Assembly (NCBI GenBank): GCA_002280565.1
Contig: NCEF01000002.1
Span: forward strand, 124,001-188,000
Direction: 5' to 3'
DNA: 64,000 bases
Source: Sphingomonas sp. 32-66-10
Lineage (GTDB): Bacteria > Pseudomonadota > Alphaproteobacteria > Sphingomonadales > Sphingomonadaceae
The notes beneath the pieces were generated by a model, which saw only the letters and a list, made by a program, of their open reading frames with translations, was not told the origin of the DNA and ran no database searches. Of the stretch, positions 9,697 through 18,255 are shown piece after piece (within the stretch, counting starts at the first letter, position 1; each line of letters opens with the position of its first letter). A program made the translations under genes and the position numbers.

Positions 9697-10200
9697 TCAG
9701 AACCGGCCGACCGGCTCACGCACCCCGGCATTGCCGCGCGCCTTGAGCTGCGCCTTCAGCTTCTCGGGCGGCGGGGCGTAGAGGAATCCGAAGCTGACCG
9801 TACCATGCTTGGTCTCGACCACATGGTGCAGCCGGTGCGCCTGGATGATCCGCTTCATATAGTCCGACTTGGGGATGTAGCGGGTGTTCAATCGCTTGTG
9901 CACGATGATGTCGTGGAACCCGAAATAGATCGCGCCATAGGCCGCGATCCCCGCGCCGATCCACGCAAAGCCGACCCACCAGCCCAGATGCACCCCGCCC
10001 AGCAGCAGCACGAACGACGGCACCGCAAAGATCACGGCATACAGGTCGTTCAGCTCCCAATTCCCCGTGCGCGGCGAATGGTGGCTTTTATGCAGGAACC
10101 AGCCCGGCCCGTGCATCAGCCAGCGATGCGCGACATAGGCAAAGCCCTCCATCAGGGCGACGGTGAGCAGGAACAGCGCGATGCCGATTGCGGGACTCAT
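9697..10200 (-). CDS. crtZ: Beta-carotene 3-hydroxylase
   Basis: A membrane di-iron hydroxylase (167 aa) that turns beta-carotene into zeaxanthin, a step towards the yellow sphingomonad pigments. The histidine clusters are complete: HRWLMHGPGWFLHKSHH near residues 22-38, HDIIVHKR near 104, and HRLHH near 130. Hydrophobic spans lie at the N-terminus and between clusters 1 and 2. The frame is open well upstream, but MSPAIGIALFLL gives the normal CrtZ length. Its start is 22 bases from that of the divergent small lipoprotein gene. No other carotenoid gene is adjacent. Confidence 0.92.
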   Translation of the reverse strand: MSPAIGIALFLLTVALMEGFAYVAHRWLMHGPGWFLHKSHHSPRTGNWELNDLYAVIFAVPSFVLLLGGVHLGWWVGFAWIGAGIAAYGAIYFGFHDIIVHKRLNTRYIPKSDYMKRIIQAHRLHHVVETKHGTVSFGFLYAPPPEKLKAQLKARGNAGVREPVGRF

Positions 10201-10222
10201 GCGGGCGATATAGCGAGCCTGT

Positions 10223-10546
10223 ATGTTCGATGCGAGACGCGTGTTTCCCCTGATTGCGGTCCTGGCCGCACTTTCTGCCTGTGCGGTACCCGAAGCGAAG
10301 CTGCGCACCGGGCTCACCAATGCGGGCCTGCCCAAACCGCTCGCCGCATGCATGGCCGAACGCATGGTCGATCGGTTGAGCCTTGCCCAGCTGATGCGCA
10401 TTGCCGACCTGCCCAAGGCGCGCGAAGCCGAGTCGCTCGACCGCTTTCTGCGCCGCGTCCGTGCGCTGGGCGATCCCGAAATCCTCGCGGTCGCCACCAG
10501 CTCGGGCGGATTGTGCGCGACGGGCCTCGCAAAAGAGTCGCGCTAA
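10223..10546 (+). CDS. Small putative lipoprotein of unknown function
   Basis: A 107-residue protein with a lipoprotein signal: charged start (MFDARR), a hydrophobic stretch, then the lipobox LSAC with the modifiable cysteine at residue 20. The mature part is helical and basic, with one further cysteine pair (ACMAERM, GLCATGL). I do not recognise a characterised family; short proteins of this type are found in sphingomonads. Codon use matches neighbours. It diverges from crtZ by 22 bases and precedes sucC by 129 bases. Confidence 0.7.
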   Translation: MFDARRVFPLIAVLAALSACAVPEAKLRTGLTNAGLPKPLAACMAERMVDRLSLAQLMRIADLPKAREAESLDRFLRRVRALGDPEILAVATSSGGLCATGLAKESR

Positions 10547-10611
10547 CCCGCTCGTTTCGCGTGCAACCCGCCGCTTATTGCAACTGCGTCGCAATGCCGA
10601 AGTCAAGACAT

Positions 10612-10640
10612 TTGATTCCGCCGCGCCCCTGTGCTTAAGC
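10612..10640 (+). promoter_or_regulatory. Candidate promoter for sucC
   Basis: TTGATT (10612-10617) and TTAAGC (10635-10640) are separated by 17 bases, about 35 bases ahead of the sucC ATG. The surrounding stretch is the most AT-rich part of the gap. Match to the sigma70 consensus is moderate. Confidence 0.4.
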
Positions 10641-10675
10641 GGCGCGAATTTTGCTGCAACGCAAAGGGCGATCCC

Positions 10676-11875
10676 ATGAATATCCATGAATATCAGGCCA
10701 AGGAACTGCTGGCGAAGTACGGCGCGCCGATCGCTGCCGGGCATGCCGCCTTCACCGTCGAAGAGGCGGTCGAAGCTGCCAAGAAGCTCCCCGGACCGCT
10801 GTTCGTGGTGAAGTCGCAGATCCACGCCGGCGGCCGCGGCAAGGGCAAGTTCAAGGAACTGGCACCCGAAGCCAAGGGCGGCGTCCGCCTCGCCTTCAGC
10901 CTTGATGAAGTCGAGTCGCACGCCAAGGACATGCTCGGCAACACGCTGGTGACGATCCAGACCGGCAACGCGGGCAAGCAGGTCAACCGCCTCTACGTCA
11001 CCGACGGCGCCGACATCGCCAAGGAATTCTACCTCGCGCTCCTCGTCGATCGCGCCTCCAGCCGCGTCGCCTTCGTCGTCTCGACCGAAGGTGGCATGGA
11101 CATTGAAGAGGTCGCGCATTCGACCCCGGAGAAGATCCAGAGCTTCTCGGTCGACCCCGCGACCGGCTTCATGCCGCATCACGGCCGCACCGTCGCCGCC
11201 GCGCTCGGCCTGACCGGCGACCAGGCGAAGCAGGCGGCCAAGGTCGCGTCGTCGCTCTACGCCGCCTTCCTCGCCACCGATGCCGAGCAGATTGAAATCA
11301 ATCCGCTTGCGTTGACCGAGCAGGGCAACCTCCTCGTCCTCGATGCCAAGGTCGGCTTCGACGGTAACGCCATGTTCCGCCACAAGGACCTGATGGAACT
11401 GCGCGATACGACCGAGGAAGACCCCGCCGAGCTCGAAGCGTCGAAATATGACCTCGCCTACATCAAGCTCGACGGCGACATCGGCTGCATGGTCAACGGC
11501 GCGGGCCTGGCCATGGCGACGATGGACATCATCAAGCTCAACGGCATGTTCCCGGCCAACTTCCTCGACGTCGGCGGCGGCGCGAACAAGGAAAAGGTGA
11601 CGGCGGCGTTCAAGATCATCCTCGCCGATCCGGCGGTGAAGGGCATCCTCGTCAACATCTTTGGCGGCATCATGAAGTGCGACATCATCGCCGAGGGCAT
11701 CGTCGCCGCGGCGAAGGAAGTGAACCTGTCGGTTCCGCTGGTCGTCCGCCTCGAAGGCACCAATGTCGAGCAGGGCAAGGCAATCCTCGCCAATTCGGGC
11801 CTTGCCATCGTCCCGGCCAATGATCTGGGCGACGCGGCGAAGAAGATTGTGGCGGAGGTTCAGTCGGCTGCTTGA
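10676..11875 (+). CDS. sucC: Succinyl-CoA synthetase beta subunit
   Basis: TCA-cycle enzyme subunit (399 aa) with the ATP-grasp fold. The family N-terminus [18 protein letters not shown] is present, as are [25 protein letters not shown] and the C-terminal [18 protein letters not shown]. The frame is open 15 codons upstream, but the conserved N-terminus fixes the ATG. No ribosome site is strong (GCAAAGGGCGATCCC). The alpha subunit gene sucD is not next to it; a strong terminator follows and then etfBA. Confidence 0.96.
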   Translation: MNIHEYQAKELLAKYGAPIAAGHAAFTVEEAVEAAKKLPGPLFVVKSQIHAGGRGKGKFKELAPEAKGGVRLAFSLDEVESHAKDMLGNTLVTIQTGNAGKQVNRLYVTDGADIAKEFYLALLVDRASSRVAFVVSTEGGMDIEEVAHSTPEKIQSFSVDPATGFMPHHGRTVAAALGLTGDQAKQAAKVASSLYAAFLATDAEQIEINPLALTEQGNLLVLDAKVGFDGNAMFRHKDLMELRDTTEEDPAELEASKYDLAYIKLDGDIGCMVNGAGLAMATMDIIKLNGMFPANFLDVGGGANKEKVTAAFKIILADPAVKGILVNIFGGIMKCDIIAEGIVAAAKEVNLSVPLVVRLEGTNVEQGKAILANSGLAIVPANDLGDAAKKIVAEVQSAA

Positions 11876-11902
11876 TCGCGGCCCCCTGAACACCCATTGA
11901 AA

Positions 11903-11939
11903 GGGGGTCTGGCGCGTCATCCGCGCCGGACCCCTTTTT
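11903..11939 (+). terminator. Rho-independent terminator after sucC
   Basis: A 13-base-pair stem with one G-U pair (GGGGTCTGGCGCG with CGCGCCGGACCCC) and a TCAT/C loop runs into CCTTTTTC. It lies 28 bases after the sucC stop and separates sucC transcriptionally from etfB. Confidence 0.9.
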
Positions 11940-12062
11940 CGTTCGCGCAATGACGCTACGGCAATCGTACGATTCCATACCGGACTTGCGAAAACGGCCA
12001 AAACCCTTCTAGGGACAGACAGACTCGAAGCTTTAAACGACGCGATTGGAGCGGAGGACGCG

Positions 12063-12812
12063 ATGAAAGTGCTGGTGCCGGTCAAGCGTGTGCTTGACTA
12101 TAACGTAAAGCCCCGCGTGAAGGCGGACGGAACGGGCGTGGATCTTGCCAACGTCAAGATGAGCATGAACCCGTTCGACGAGATCGCGGTCGAAGAAGCG
12201 ATTCGCCTGAAGGAAAAGGGCGTGGCGACCGAGATCGTCGTGGTCTCGATCGGCGAGCAAAAGGCTCAGGAAACGCTGCGCACCGCGCTGGCGATGGGCG
12301 CCGACCGTGCGATCCTGATCACCGCCGAAGGCCCGGTCGAACCGCTCGGCGTCGCCAAGCTGCTCGCCAAGGTGGCCGAAGAGGAACAGCCTGGCCTGAT
12401 CATCCTCGGCAAGCAGGCGATCGACGACGACAATAACCAGACTGGCCAGATGCTCGGCGCGCTGCTCGGCTGGGGCCAGGGCACCTTCGCATCGAAGGTC
12501 GAGGTGTCGGGCGACAGCGTCGACGTGACCCGCGAAGTCGATGGCGGCCTCGAAACCGTGAAGCTCAAGACCCCGGCGATCGTCACCACCGATCTTCGCT
12601 TGAACGAGCCGCGCTACGCCTCGCTGCCCAACATCATGAAGGCAAAGAGCAAGCCGCTCGCCGCCAAGACCCCGGCGGACTACGGCGTCGACGTCACCCC
12701 GCGCCTGTCGGTCGTGAAGGTCGAAGAGCCGGCCAAGCGCACTGCGGGCGTCAAGGTTGCGGATGTGGATGAGCTTGTCGGCAAGCTCAAGGCACTGGGA
12801 GTTGTGGCATGA
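12063..12812 (+). CDS. etfB: Electron transfer flavoprotein beta subunit
   Basis: AMP-binding subunit (249 aa) of the ETF heterodimer, which carries electrons from acyl-CoA and other flavin dehydrogenases to ETF-ubiquinone oxidoreductase. It starts [20 protein letters not shown], followed by [19 protein letters not shown] and [22 protein letters not shown], the classic EtfB signature around residues 117-138. Its last bases overlap the start of etfA as ATGA, so the pair is cotranslated. A weak candidate promoter (TTGCGA, 17 bases, CTAGGG) lies about 50 bases upstream. Confidence 0.96.
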   Translation: MKVLVPVKRVLDYNVKPRVKADGTGVDLANVKMSMNPFDEIAVEEAIRLKEKGVATEIVVVSIGEQKAQETLRTALAMGADRAILITAEGPVEPLGVAKLLAKVAEEEQPGLIILGKQAIDDDNNQTGQMLGALLGWGQGTFASKVEVSGDSVDVTREVDGGLETVKLKTPAIVTTDLRLNEPRYASLPNIMKAKSKPLAAKTPADYGVDVTPRLSVVKVEEPAKRTAGVKVADVDELVGKLKALGVVA

Positions 12813-13735
12813 GCGTTCTGGTCTGGGTCGAACATGACAATGCGTCGGTAAAGGACGCAACGCTCGCCGCCGTCACCGCCGCGGGCAAGCTGGGGGACGT
12901 CGTCGTTTTGGTCGCCGGGTCGGGCGCACAGGGTGCCGCCGCCGCCGCCGCAAAGATCGCGGGCGTTTCCAAGGTGCTGCTCGCCGATGACGCGGCCTAT
13001 GCCAATGCGCTCGCCGAGAATGTCGCGCCGCTTGTGGCCGATCTGATGGCCGGCTATGACGCGTTCGTCGCGCCCGCCACCACCACCGGCAAGAATATCG
13101 CGCCGCGCGTCGCCGCGCTGCTCGACGTGATGCAGATTAGCGAAGTGATCGGCATCGAGGGCGACCAGTTCACCCGCCCGATCTATGCCGGCAACGCGAT
13201 CGCCACCGTCACCTCGTCGGATGCCAAGAAGGTGCTCACCGTGCGCGGCACCGCCTTCGACAAGGCGGCGACCGAGGGCGGATCTGCGAGCGTCGAAACC
13301 GTCTCGGGCGCGGGCGACAAGGGCCTGTCGAGCTTCGTCGGATCGGAAATCGCCAAGAGCGAGCGCCCCGAACTGACCAGCGCCAAGATCATCGTCTCGG
13401 GCGGCCGCGCACTCGGCTCGGGCGAACAGTTCCACGCGATGATCGACCCGCTCGCCGACAAGCTCGGCGCGGCGGTCGGCGCCAGCCGCGCTGCGGTCGA
13501 TGCGGGCTACGCCCCCAACGACTATCAGGTCGGCCAGACCGGAAAGATCGTCGCCCCGGAAGTCTATGTCGCAGTCGGCATCTCGGGTGCGATCCAGCAT
13601 CTCGCCGGCATGAAGGACAGCAAGACGATCATCGCGATCAACAAGGACGAAGACGCCCCGATCTTCCAGGTCGCGGACATCGGCTTGGTCGGCGATTTGT
13701 TCAAGCTGGTGCCGGAGCTGACCGAAAAGCTGTAA
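12809..13735 (+). CDS. etfA: Electron transfer flavoprotein alpha subunit
   Basis: FAD-binding subunit (308 aa). The N-terminal domain starts [10 protein letters not shown]. The C-terminal FAD domain contains [13 protein letters not shown] (about 196-208), [24 protein letters not shown], and [25 protein letters not shown], all diagnostic. A strong terminator follows. With etfB it forms a two-gene operon that fits with branched-chain acyl-CoA oxidation downstream of the Bkd complex encoded 5 kb away, though ETF serves many dehydrogenases. Confidence 0.96.
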   Translation: MSVLVWVEHDNASVKDATLAAVTAAGKLGDVVVLVAGSGAQGAAAAAAKIAGVSKVLLADDAAYANALAENVAPLVADLMAGYDAFVAPATTTGKNIAPRVAALLDVMQISEVIGIEGDQFTRPIYAGNAIATVTSSDAKKVLTVRGTAFDKAATEGGSASVETVSGAGDKGLSSFVGSEIAKSERPELTSAKIIVSGGRALGSGEQFHAMIDPLADKLGAAVGASRAAVDAGYAPNDYQVGQTGKIVAPEVYVAVGISGAIQHLAGMKDSKTIIAINKDEDAPIFQVADIGLVGDLFKLVPELTEKL

Positions 13736-13756
13736 GCGGATCGGGCGAGTAGAAGG

Positions 13757-13794
13757 AAGGCGCCGCTGGCTAAAGGGCTGGCGGCGCCTTTTTT
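13757..13794 (+). terminator. Rho-independent terminator after etfA
   Basis: AAGGCGCCGC pairs with GCGGCGCCTT around a short CTAAAGGG-containing loop, followed by TTTT. The stem starts 22 bases after the etfA stop. Confidence 0.92.
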
Positions 13795-13877
13795 CTGTTT
13801 CGACGCAAGCCGCAGATAAAATTGACGATTCTGTAAGCTCGGCAACGCCATGGTCACTTGTAAAGGGGGCTATTGCA

Positions 13878-14234
13878 ATGCGACGCTCGATCCTCATCCC
13901 GATGCTCATGGGACTGACAAGCTGCGGACCGGCACCTTTTGCGGTCGATCCCAACGACGACTATCATTGCGCGATTATATTTCTCACACTCGACAGAGCG
14001 ACGGACAGGCAGTCGGTGGACCCAAAGTTTCTCGTGGCGACCCACACCTTGAAAACGTGGTACTTCTCACGAATGTCTGAGGAAGAGTTTGCCGCATCTA
14101 ATCAGGGCATTGAGTCGATCAATGCGGAGGTCCGTCGCGATCCCACCATTGTGGCCTCCATTGCCAAAGCGTGTGCGACACGCGCCGACAAAAATCCCGA
14201 GTTCCGACGCTTCGCAGCCTCGGCGATGAAGTAG
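13878..14234 (+). CDS. Putative lipoprotein of unknown function
   Basis: A 118-residue protein beginning MRRSILIPMLMGLTSCGPAP, with a short signal and lipobox LTSC (Cys16). The mature region has two further cysteines (HCAII, KACATR) and a helix-forming acidic/basic tail ending FRRFAASAMK. I do not recognise the family. The G+C content is lower and codon use less biased than in neighbours, which could mean a recently acquired or weakly expressed gene. There is a GGGGG stretch 9-13 bases before the ATG. It is isolated by the etfA terminator upstream. Confidence 0.65.
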   Translation: MRRSILIPMLMGLTSCGPAPFAVDPNDDYHCAIIFLTLDRATDRQSVDPKFLVATHTLKTWYFSRMSEEEFAASNQGIESINAEVRRDPTIVASIAKACATRADKNPEFRRFAASAMK

Positions 14235-14286
14235 CGAAGGGATCGCGACGCGCCGCGCAAGAAGGATCGATCGCCACAAACAAGTA

Positions 14287-14312
14287 AGGCCCGTCGCGTG
14301 CGCGGCGGGCCT
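14287..14312 (-). terminator. Possible terminator of the nhaA-deacetylase operon
   Basis: AGGCCCG (14287-14293) pairs with CGGGCCT (14306-14312), with a further GCG-rich inner stem. Read on the minus strand it is followed by TTACTTGTTTG, a poor U-tract. It lies about 120 bases past the stop of the deacetylase-like gene, and also after the lipoprotein gene on the other strand. Confidence 0.35.
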
Positions 14313-14433
14313 CCCTGGACGATCCGTTCCACATGGGTTCGGGTCGTCTAAATGCTCTTTCTCTCGATCAAGCGGGTAAACAACGTCTCCGCACCGCACT
14401 TGGTTCCACGCCGTGCGAAAAAAATCGCGCGCC

Positions 14434-15438
14434 TCAGAACCCGTTCAAAAAGCTCGCAACATTCGCCCCCAGCGCGTCGATCGCATAGCCGCCTTCCATC
14501 ACGATCGCGGTCGGCAGCCCGGCGGCGGCGATGTCACGCCCCAGCACGGCATAATCCGTCGTCTCCAGCGCGAACTGCGAAATCGGATCGCCGACGAACG
14601 TGTCCGCGCCAAAACTGACCAGCAGAAACTCCGCGCCCGATGCCGCAATCGCCGCCAGCGCCCGCTCCTGCGCCCGACGAAACGCGTCTATCTTTGTCCC
14701 GCGCGGCAGCGGCAGGTTGAGCGTCGCCCCCGCGCCGTCGCCCTCGCCGACCTCATCGGCATGGCCCCAATAGAACGGAAAGTCCGTCGCCGGATCGGCA
14801 TGGATCGACGCAAAAAACACGTCGCCGCGCTCCCAGAAAACATCCTGCGTCCCGTTGCCGTGGTGATAGTCGATATCGAGGATCGCGACCTGTTTCACCC
14901 CCGCATCACGCGCCGCCTGCGCCGCGACGGCGACATGGTTGAGGTAGCAATAGCCGCCCAGATAATCCGACCCGGCATGATGCCCCGGCGGCCGCGACAG
15001 CGCGAACGCCGCCCGCTCGCCCGCCAGCACCACATGCGTCGCCGCCAGTGCGCATTGCACGCTGCGATAGCTCGCATCCCATGTCTGGGCGGTCAGCGGC
15101 GTCGACGCATCGATGCTGTACTGCCCCGCCAGCGCGTCGATCCGGTCGAGCTTCGGTGCACGCTTGCGCACCGTCGGCCAGATATAGCCCATGACATCGC
15201 CCGGCCGCCCCGCCTCCACCCAGCGCGCAGGCGCAGTCTGCAGGAACTCGATATAACCCGCATCATGCACCGCCCGGATCGGCGCCTCGCCCCGGTCCTG
15301 CGGCAGCTCGGTCGTGCCCAGTGTCGCGGCGATGGCGGCGGCACGCTCCGGCTTCTCCGCATAGGGGACGAATTCGCCATTATGGAGTTCGCGCGCCGGC
15401 GCATGCGCCAGCTGGCCGGGGTCGTAGAATGCGCGCAT
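14434..15438 (-). CDS. Histone deacetylase-like / acetylpolyamine amidohydrolase family protein
   Basis: A zinc-dependent deacetylase (334 aa) of the arginase/HDAC fold. The active-site elements are present: SRPPGHHAG (His-His pair near residues 150-153), ILDIDYHHGNGTQ with the zinc-binding Asp and His near 190, and the late FGADTFVGDP (second zinc Asp) and MEGGY, where the transition-state Tyr sits. Bacterial relatives deacetylate acetylpolyamines or other small amides. Its ATG overlaps the nhaA stop (TGATG), so it is the second gene of an nhaA operon. Polyamines and cation or pH balance would be a sensible pairing, but that is inference. Confidence 0.88.
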   Translation of the reverse strand: MRAFYDPGQLAHAPARELHNGEFVPYAEKPERAAAIAATLGTTELPQDRGEAPIRAVHDAGYIEFLQTAPARWVEAGRPGDVMGYIWPTVRKRAPKLDRIDALAGQYSIDASTPLTAQTWDASYRSVQCALAATHVVLAGERAAFALSRPPGHHAGSDYLGGYCYLNHVAVAAQAARDAGVKQVAILDIDYHHGNGTQDVFWERGDVFFASIHADPATDFPFYWGHADEVGEGDGAGATLNLPLPRGTKIDAFRRAQERALAAIAASGAEFLLVSFGADTFVGDPISQFALETTDYAVLGRDIAAAGLPTAIVMEGGYAIDALGANVASFLNGF

Positions 15439-16673
15439 CAGTCCACCCGATCCGCATCGCCCTTGCCGCCTTCACGCCAGCGCGGCGCGAACCGCAGGAT
15501 CGTGTAGCCGAGGACCGCCGACAGGATCGATCCGGTCAGCACGCCGATCTTCACCTCGTCGACCAGCAATTCATTGCCGGGGAAGGCAAGGCCGCCGATG
15601 AACAGGCTCATCGTAAAGCCGATGCCGCACAGCATCGCGACCGCATAGAGCTGCAGCCAGGTCGCCCCGCCCGGCGGCGCGGCAAAACGCAGCTTGGCCG
15701 ACAGCCAGATGCTTCCGAAGATGCCGAGCTGCTTGCCGATGAACAGGCCCGCCGCAATGCCCAGCGGCAGCGGCTCGAGCAGGATCGCCGGGCTCATCCC
15801 CGCCAGGCTGACGCCCGCATTGGCAAAGCCGAACACCGGCACAATCAGATAGGCGACCCATGGCGCGAGCGCGTGCTCCAGCTTGTGCAGCGGCGATTCG
15901 GCATCGTCGCATGCGCCCGGGCTGGTGGTGATCGGCACCATCATCGCGGTCAGCACGCCTGCAATCGTCGCGTGCACGCCGGACATGAACACGAAATACC
16001 AGAGCGCGGCGCCCAGCAGCAGATAGGGCGTCAGCTTCTTCACCCCGCTGCGGTTGAGCACATACATCGTCGCCATCACCAGCGCACCGAGCGCCAGGTA
16101 CAGCGTCGACAGCTCGGCGGTATAGGCAATCGCGATGATCGCCACCGCGCCCATGTCATCGACGATCGCCACCGTGGTCAGGAACAGCTTGAGCGAGGCG
16201 GGCGCGCGGCTGCCAAGCAGCGCCAGCACGCCGATGGCAAAGGCAATGTCGGTCGCCGCCGGAATCGCCCAGCCATTGACCAGCGGTCCGTCCCACCCGG
16301 TGATGAACAGATAGACCAAAGCGGGGCCCACCATCCCCGCCGCCGCCGCGACGATCGGCAGGCGGCGATGCTCCCAAGTGGCGAGCTGCCCGTCGATAAA
16401 CTCGCGCTTGATCTCAAGGCCGACGAACAGGAAGAAAATCGCCATCAGCGCATCATTGATCCACAGATGCACCGTCATCGACCCGTATTTCGGGCTGATC
16501 ACTGGCCCGGTGTCGAGGTGCAGCAGGTGGAAATAGGCCTCGGAAATGCCGGGCAGATTGGCGACCAGCATCGCCAGCGCCGCGGCGGCCATCAGGATGA
16601 TGCCGCCCGCCGCCTCGCTCTGCAAAAAGGTGCGCAGCACCGATCTTCCTGCCTGGTCGTTCCGCGCGGCCAT
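15438..16673 (-). CDS. nhaA: Na+/H+ antiporter NhaA
   Basis: Inner-membrane antiporter (411 aa) for sodium and alkaline tolerance, with about 12 spans. It has ESEAAGGIILMAAAALAMLVAN at the start, WINDALMAIFFLFVGLEIKREF near 75-97, and the catalytic aspartate pair region AIPAATDIAFAIGVLALLG followed by TVAIVDDMGAVAIIAIAY near residues 165-180. A loop with SPLHKLEHALAPWVAY follows. All key parts are present. It is divergent from the DUF389 gene and coupled to the deacetylase-like gene. Confidence 0.95.
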   Translation of the reverse strand: MAARNDQAGRSVLRTFLQSEAAGGIILMAAAALAMLVANLPGISEAYFHLLHLDTGPVISPKYGSMTVHLWINDALMAIFFLFVGLEIKREFIDGQLATWEHRRLPIVAAAAGMVGPALVYLFITGWDGPLVNGWAIPAATDIAFAIGVLALLGSRAPASLKLFLTTVAIVDDMGAVAIIAIAYTAELSTLYLALGALVMATMYVLNRSGVKKLTPYLLLGAALWYFVFMSGVHATIAGVLTAMMVPITTSPGACDDAESPLHKLEHALAPWVAYLIVPVFGFANAGVSLAGMSPAILLEPLPLGIAAGLFIGKQLGIFGSIWLSAKLRFAAPPGGATWLQLYAVAMLCGIGFTMSLFIGGLAFPGNELLVDEVKIGVLTGSILSAVLGYTILRFAPRWREGGKGDADRVD

Positions 16674-16750
16674 GCGCTTCTCCCTTGATTGCGGTTCGTG
16701 CCCTGCCTAACCGCTGGCGGCGCCACGGCAAACCCCTTAGAGGCGCGGAT

Positions 16751-18223
16751 ATGAGCATCGCTTTGTTGAAGCCCGACAATCCGCTCGTCGCCTGGTGGCG
16801 CACGCGCGTCATCGCCACGGTCGACCATGTCGATGTCGTCGAAAAGGTGCGTGAGGATGCCGGGTTCACCGGCCGCTATGCCTTCATGACGCTGATGTCG
16901 GCGGGCATCGCGGTGCTCGGGCTGCTGCTCTCCTCACCGGCGGTCGTCATCGGCGCGATGCTGATCTCGCCGCTGATGGGGCCGATCATCGGCCTCGGCT
17001 TCGGCCTCGCCACCTTCGACTGGGACGAGATTCGCACCGCCGCCATCGCGGTTGCGCTGGGCTTCCTGATCGCGATCCTGTTCACCGCTTTGCTGGTGCT
17101 GGTGTCGCCGATCCAGAACGTCACGGCAGAGATCGCCGCGCGCACCCGCCCCAACCTGTTCGACCTGCTCGTCGCGCTGTTCTCGGCGTTGGCCGGCGCT
17201 TATGCGATGATCCGGGGCAGGGCAGGGACGGTGGTCGGCGTCGCCATCGCCACCGCGCTGATGCCGCCGATCGCAGTGGTCGGCTTTGGCCTGGCGACCT
17301 GGAATTGGACGGTGTTCGCCGGTTCGCTGCTGCTGTTCCTCACCAACCTCATCACCATCGCGGTCGCCGCCGCCGTAGTCGCGCGGCTCTATGGCTTTGG
17401 CTCGCACCTCTCGCCCCAGCATACGATGCTGCAGACGATCGTGGTGACCGTCGCGCTCGCCGCCTTCGCGATTCCGCTCGGGCTGGTGCTGGTCCAGCTC
17501 GGCTGGGAAGCCAACACCTCGCGCCAGATTCGCGACGTGATCAGCGGCGAGTTTGCCGGCGCGGCACGCTTGAGCCAGGTGGAGATCGATTATGAGAGCG
17601 ACCCGGTGCGCGTGACGGCCACCGTCCTGACGCCCCGGGTCCAGGACGATGTCGAGCGCCGCGCCGCCGGCGTGCTCGCCCAGCTGGTCGGCCGCCCGGT
17701 CGCGGTCGAGCTCGAACAGATCCGCGTCGGCACCGGCGCCCAGGCCGAAGCCGCCCAGGTCGCCGCAGCGCAAGCCTCCAGCGCCAGCGCCGCCAACCGC
17801 CTCGCCGCGCGCGCGCAGGAACAGCTCGCGCTGATCGCCGGGGTCAAGCCCGATGCAGTGCTGCTTGACCGCGACAATCGCCGCGCGGTGGTCAACGCCG
17901 CCCCGCTGCCCGGCGCCAACCTCGCCGCTTATCGCGCGCTCGAAACCCGCGTCGCCGCCGGGGTGCAGGGCTGGACCGTCACGCTGATTCCGCCCGTCGC
18001 CGCCCTCCCCGAGATCGCGGTCGCAGACGGCACACCCGACGCCGAACCGCTCGCCACCGCCATCTGGGCGGCGCAGCGGATCAAGCTCCCGATCGGCGTG
18101 TCGGGCAGTGGCGCGCAGACCGTGGTCGATGCCCTGACCGAAGCCGGCGTCGACGCCCGCGTCACCGGCAACGGCACCGCCCCCGCCCGCCTGCGCTGGC
18201 TGGCGCCGGAGGAGGCCGAATAG
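16751..18223 (+). CDS. DUF389 family membrane protein
   Basis: A 490-residue protein. The N-terminal half is membrane-embedded, with about six spans containing GLLLSSPAVVIGAMLISPLMGPIIGLGFGL and RGRAGTVVGVAIATALMPPIAVVGFGLA, the hallmark of DUF389. The C-terminal half (from about residue 270) is a soluble Ala-rich region. The function of the family is not established; a transport or mechanosensing role has been speculated. The start at MSIALLKPDNP is chosen because earlier in-frame starts lack family similarity. It ends next to a palindromic hairpin shared with convergent lysS. Confidence 0.88.
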   Translation: MSIALLKPDNPLVAWWRTRVIATVDHVDVVEKVREDAGFTGRYAFMTLMSAGIAVLGLLLSSPAVVIGAMLISPLMGPIIGLGFGLATFDWDEIRTAAIAVALGFLIAILFTALLVLVSPIQNVTAEIAARTRPNLFDLLVALFSALAGAYAMIRGRAGTVVGVAIATALMPPIAVVGFGLATWNWTVFAGSLLLFLTNLITIAVAAAVVARLYGFGSHLSPQHTMLQTIVVTVALAAFAIPLGLVLVQLGWEANTSRQIRDVISGEFAGAARLSQVEIDYESDPVRVTATVLTPRVQDDVERRAAGVLAQLVGRPVAVELEQIRVGTGAQAEAAQVAAAQASSASAANRLAARAQEQLALIAGVKPDAVLLDRDNRRAVVNAAPLPGANLAAYRALETRVAAGVQGWTVTLIPPVAALPEIAVADGTPDAEPLATAIWAAQRIKLPIGVSGSGAQTVVDALTEAGVDARVTGNGTAPARLRWLAPEEAE

Positions 18224-18226
18224 TCA

Positions 18227-18249
18227 TCCTCCCCCTGGCGGGGGAGGAT
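18227..18249. terminator. Palindromic hairpin between convergent DUF389 and lysS genes
   Basis: TCCTCCCCC and GGGGGAGGA enclose TGGC, giving a tight 9-base-pair hairpin in a 32-base gap. There is no T-run on either side. It matches the short first module (CTCCCC..GGGGAG) of the intergenic repeats at 8805 and 19902 and may be a degenerate member that doubles as a bidirectional terminator. Confidence 0.55.
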
Positions 18250-18255
18250 AAACCG

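Noticed and set aside
10088..12085. A 665-codon minus-strand frame across crtZ, the lipoprotein and sucC
   Set aside because: It crosses a real terminator and several genes, and only its last part echoes crtZ in another frame. Composition is that of antisense.
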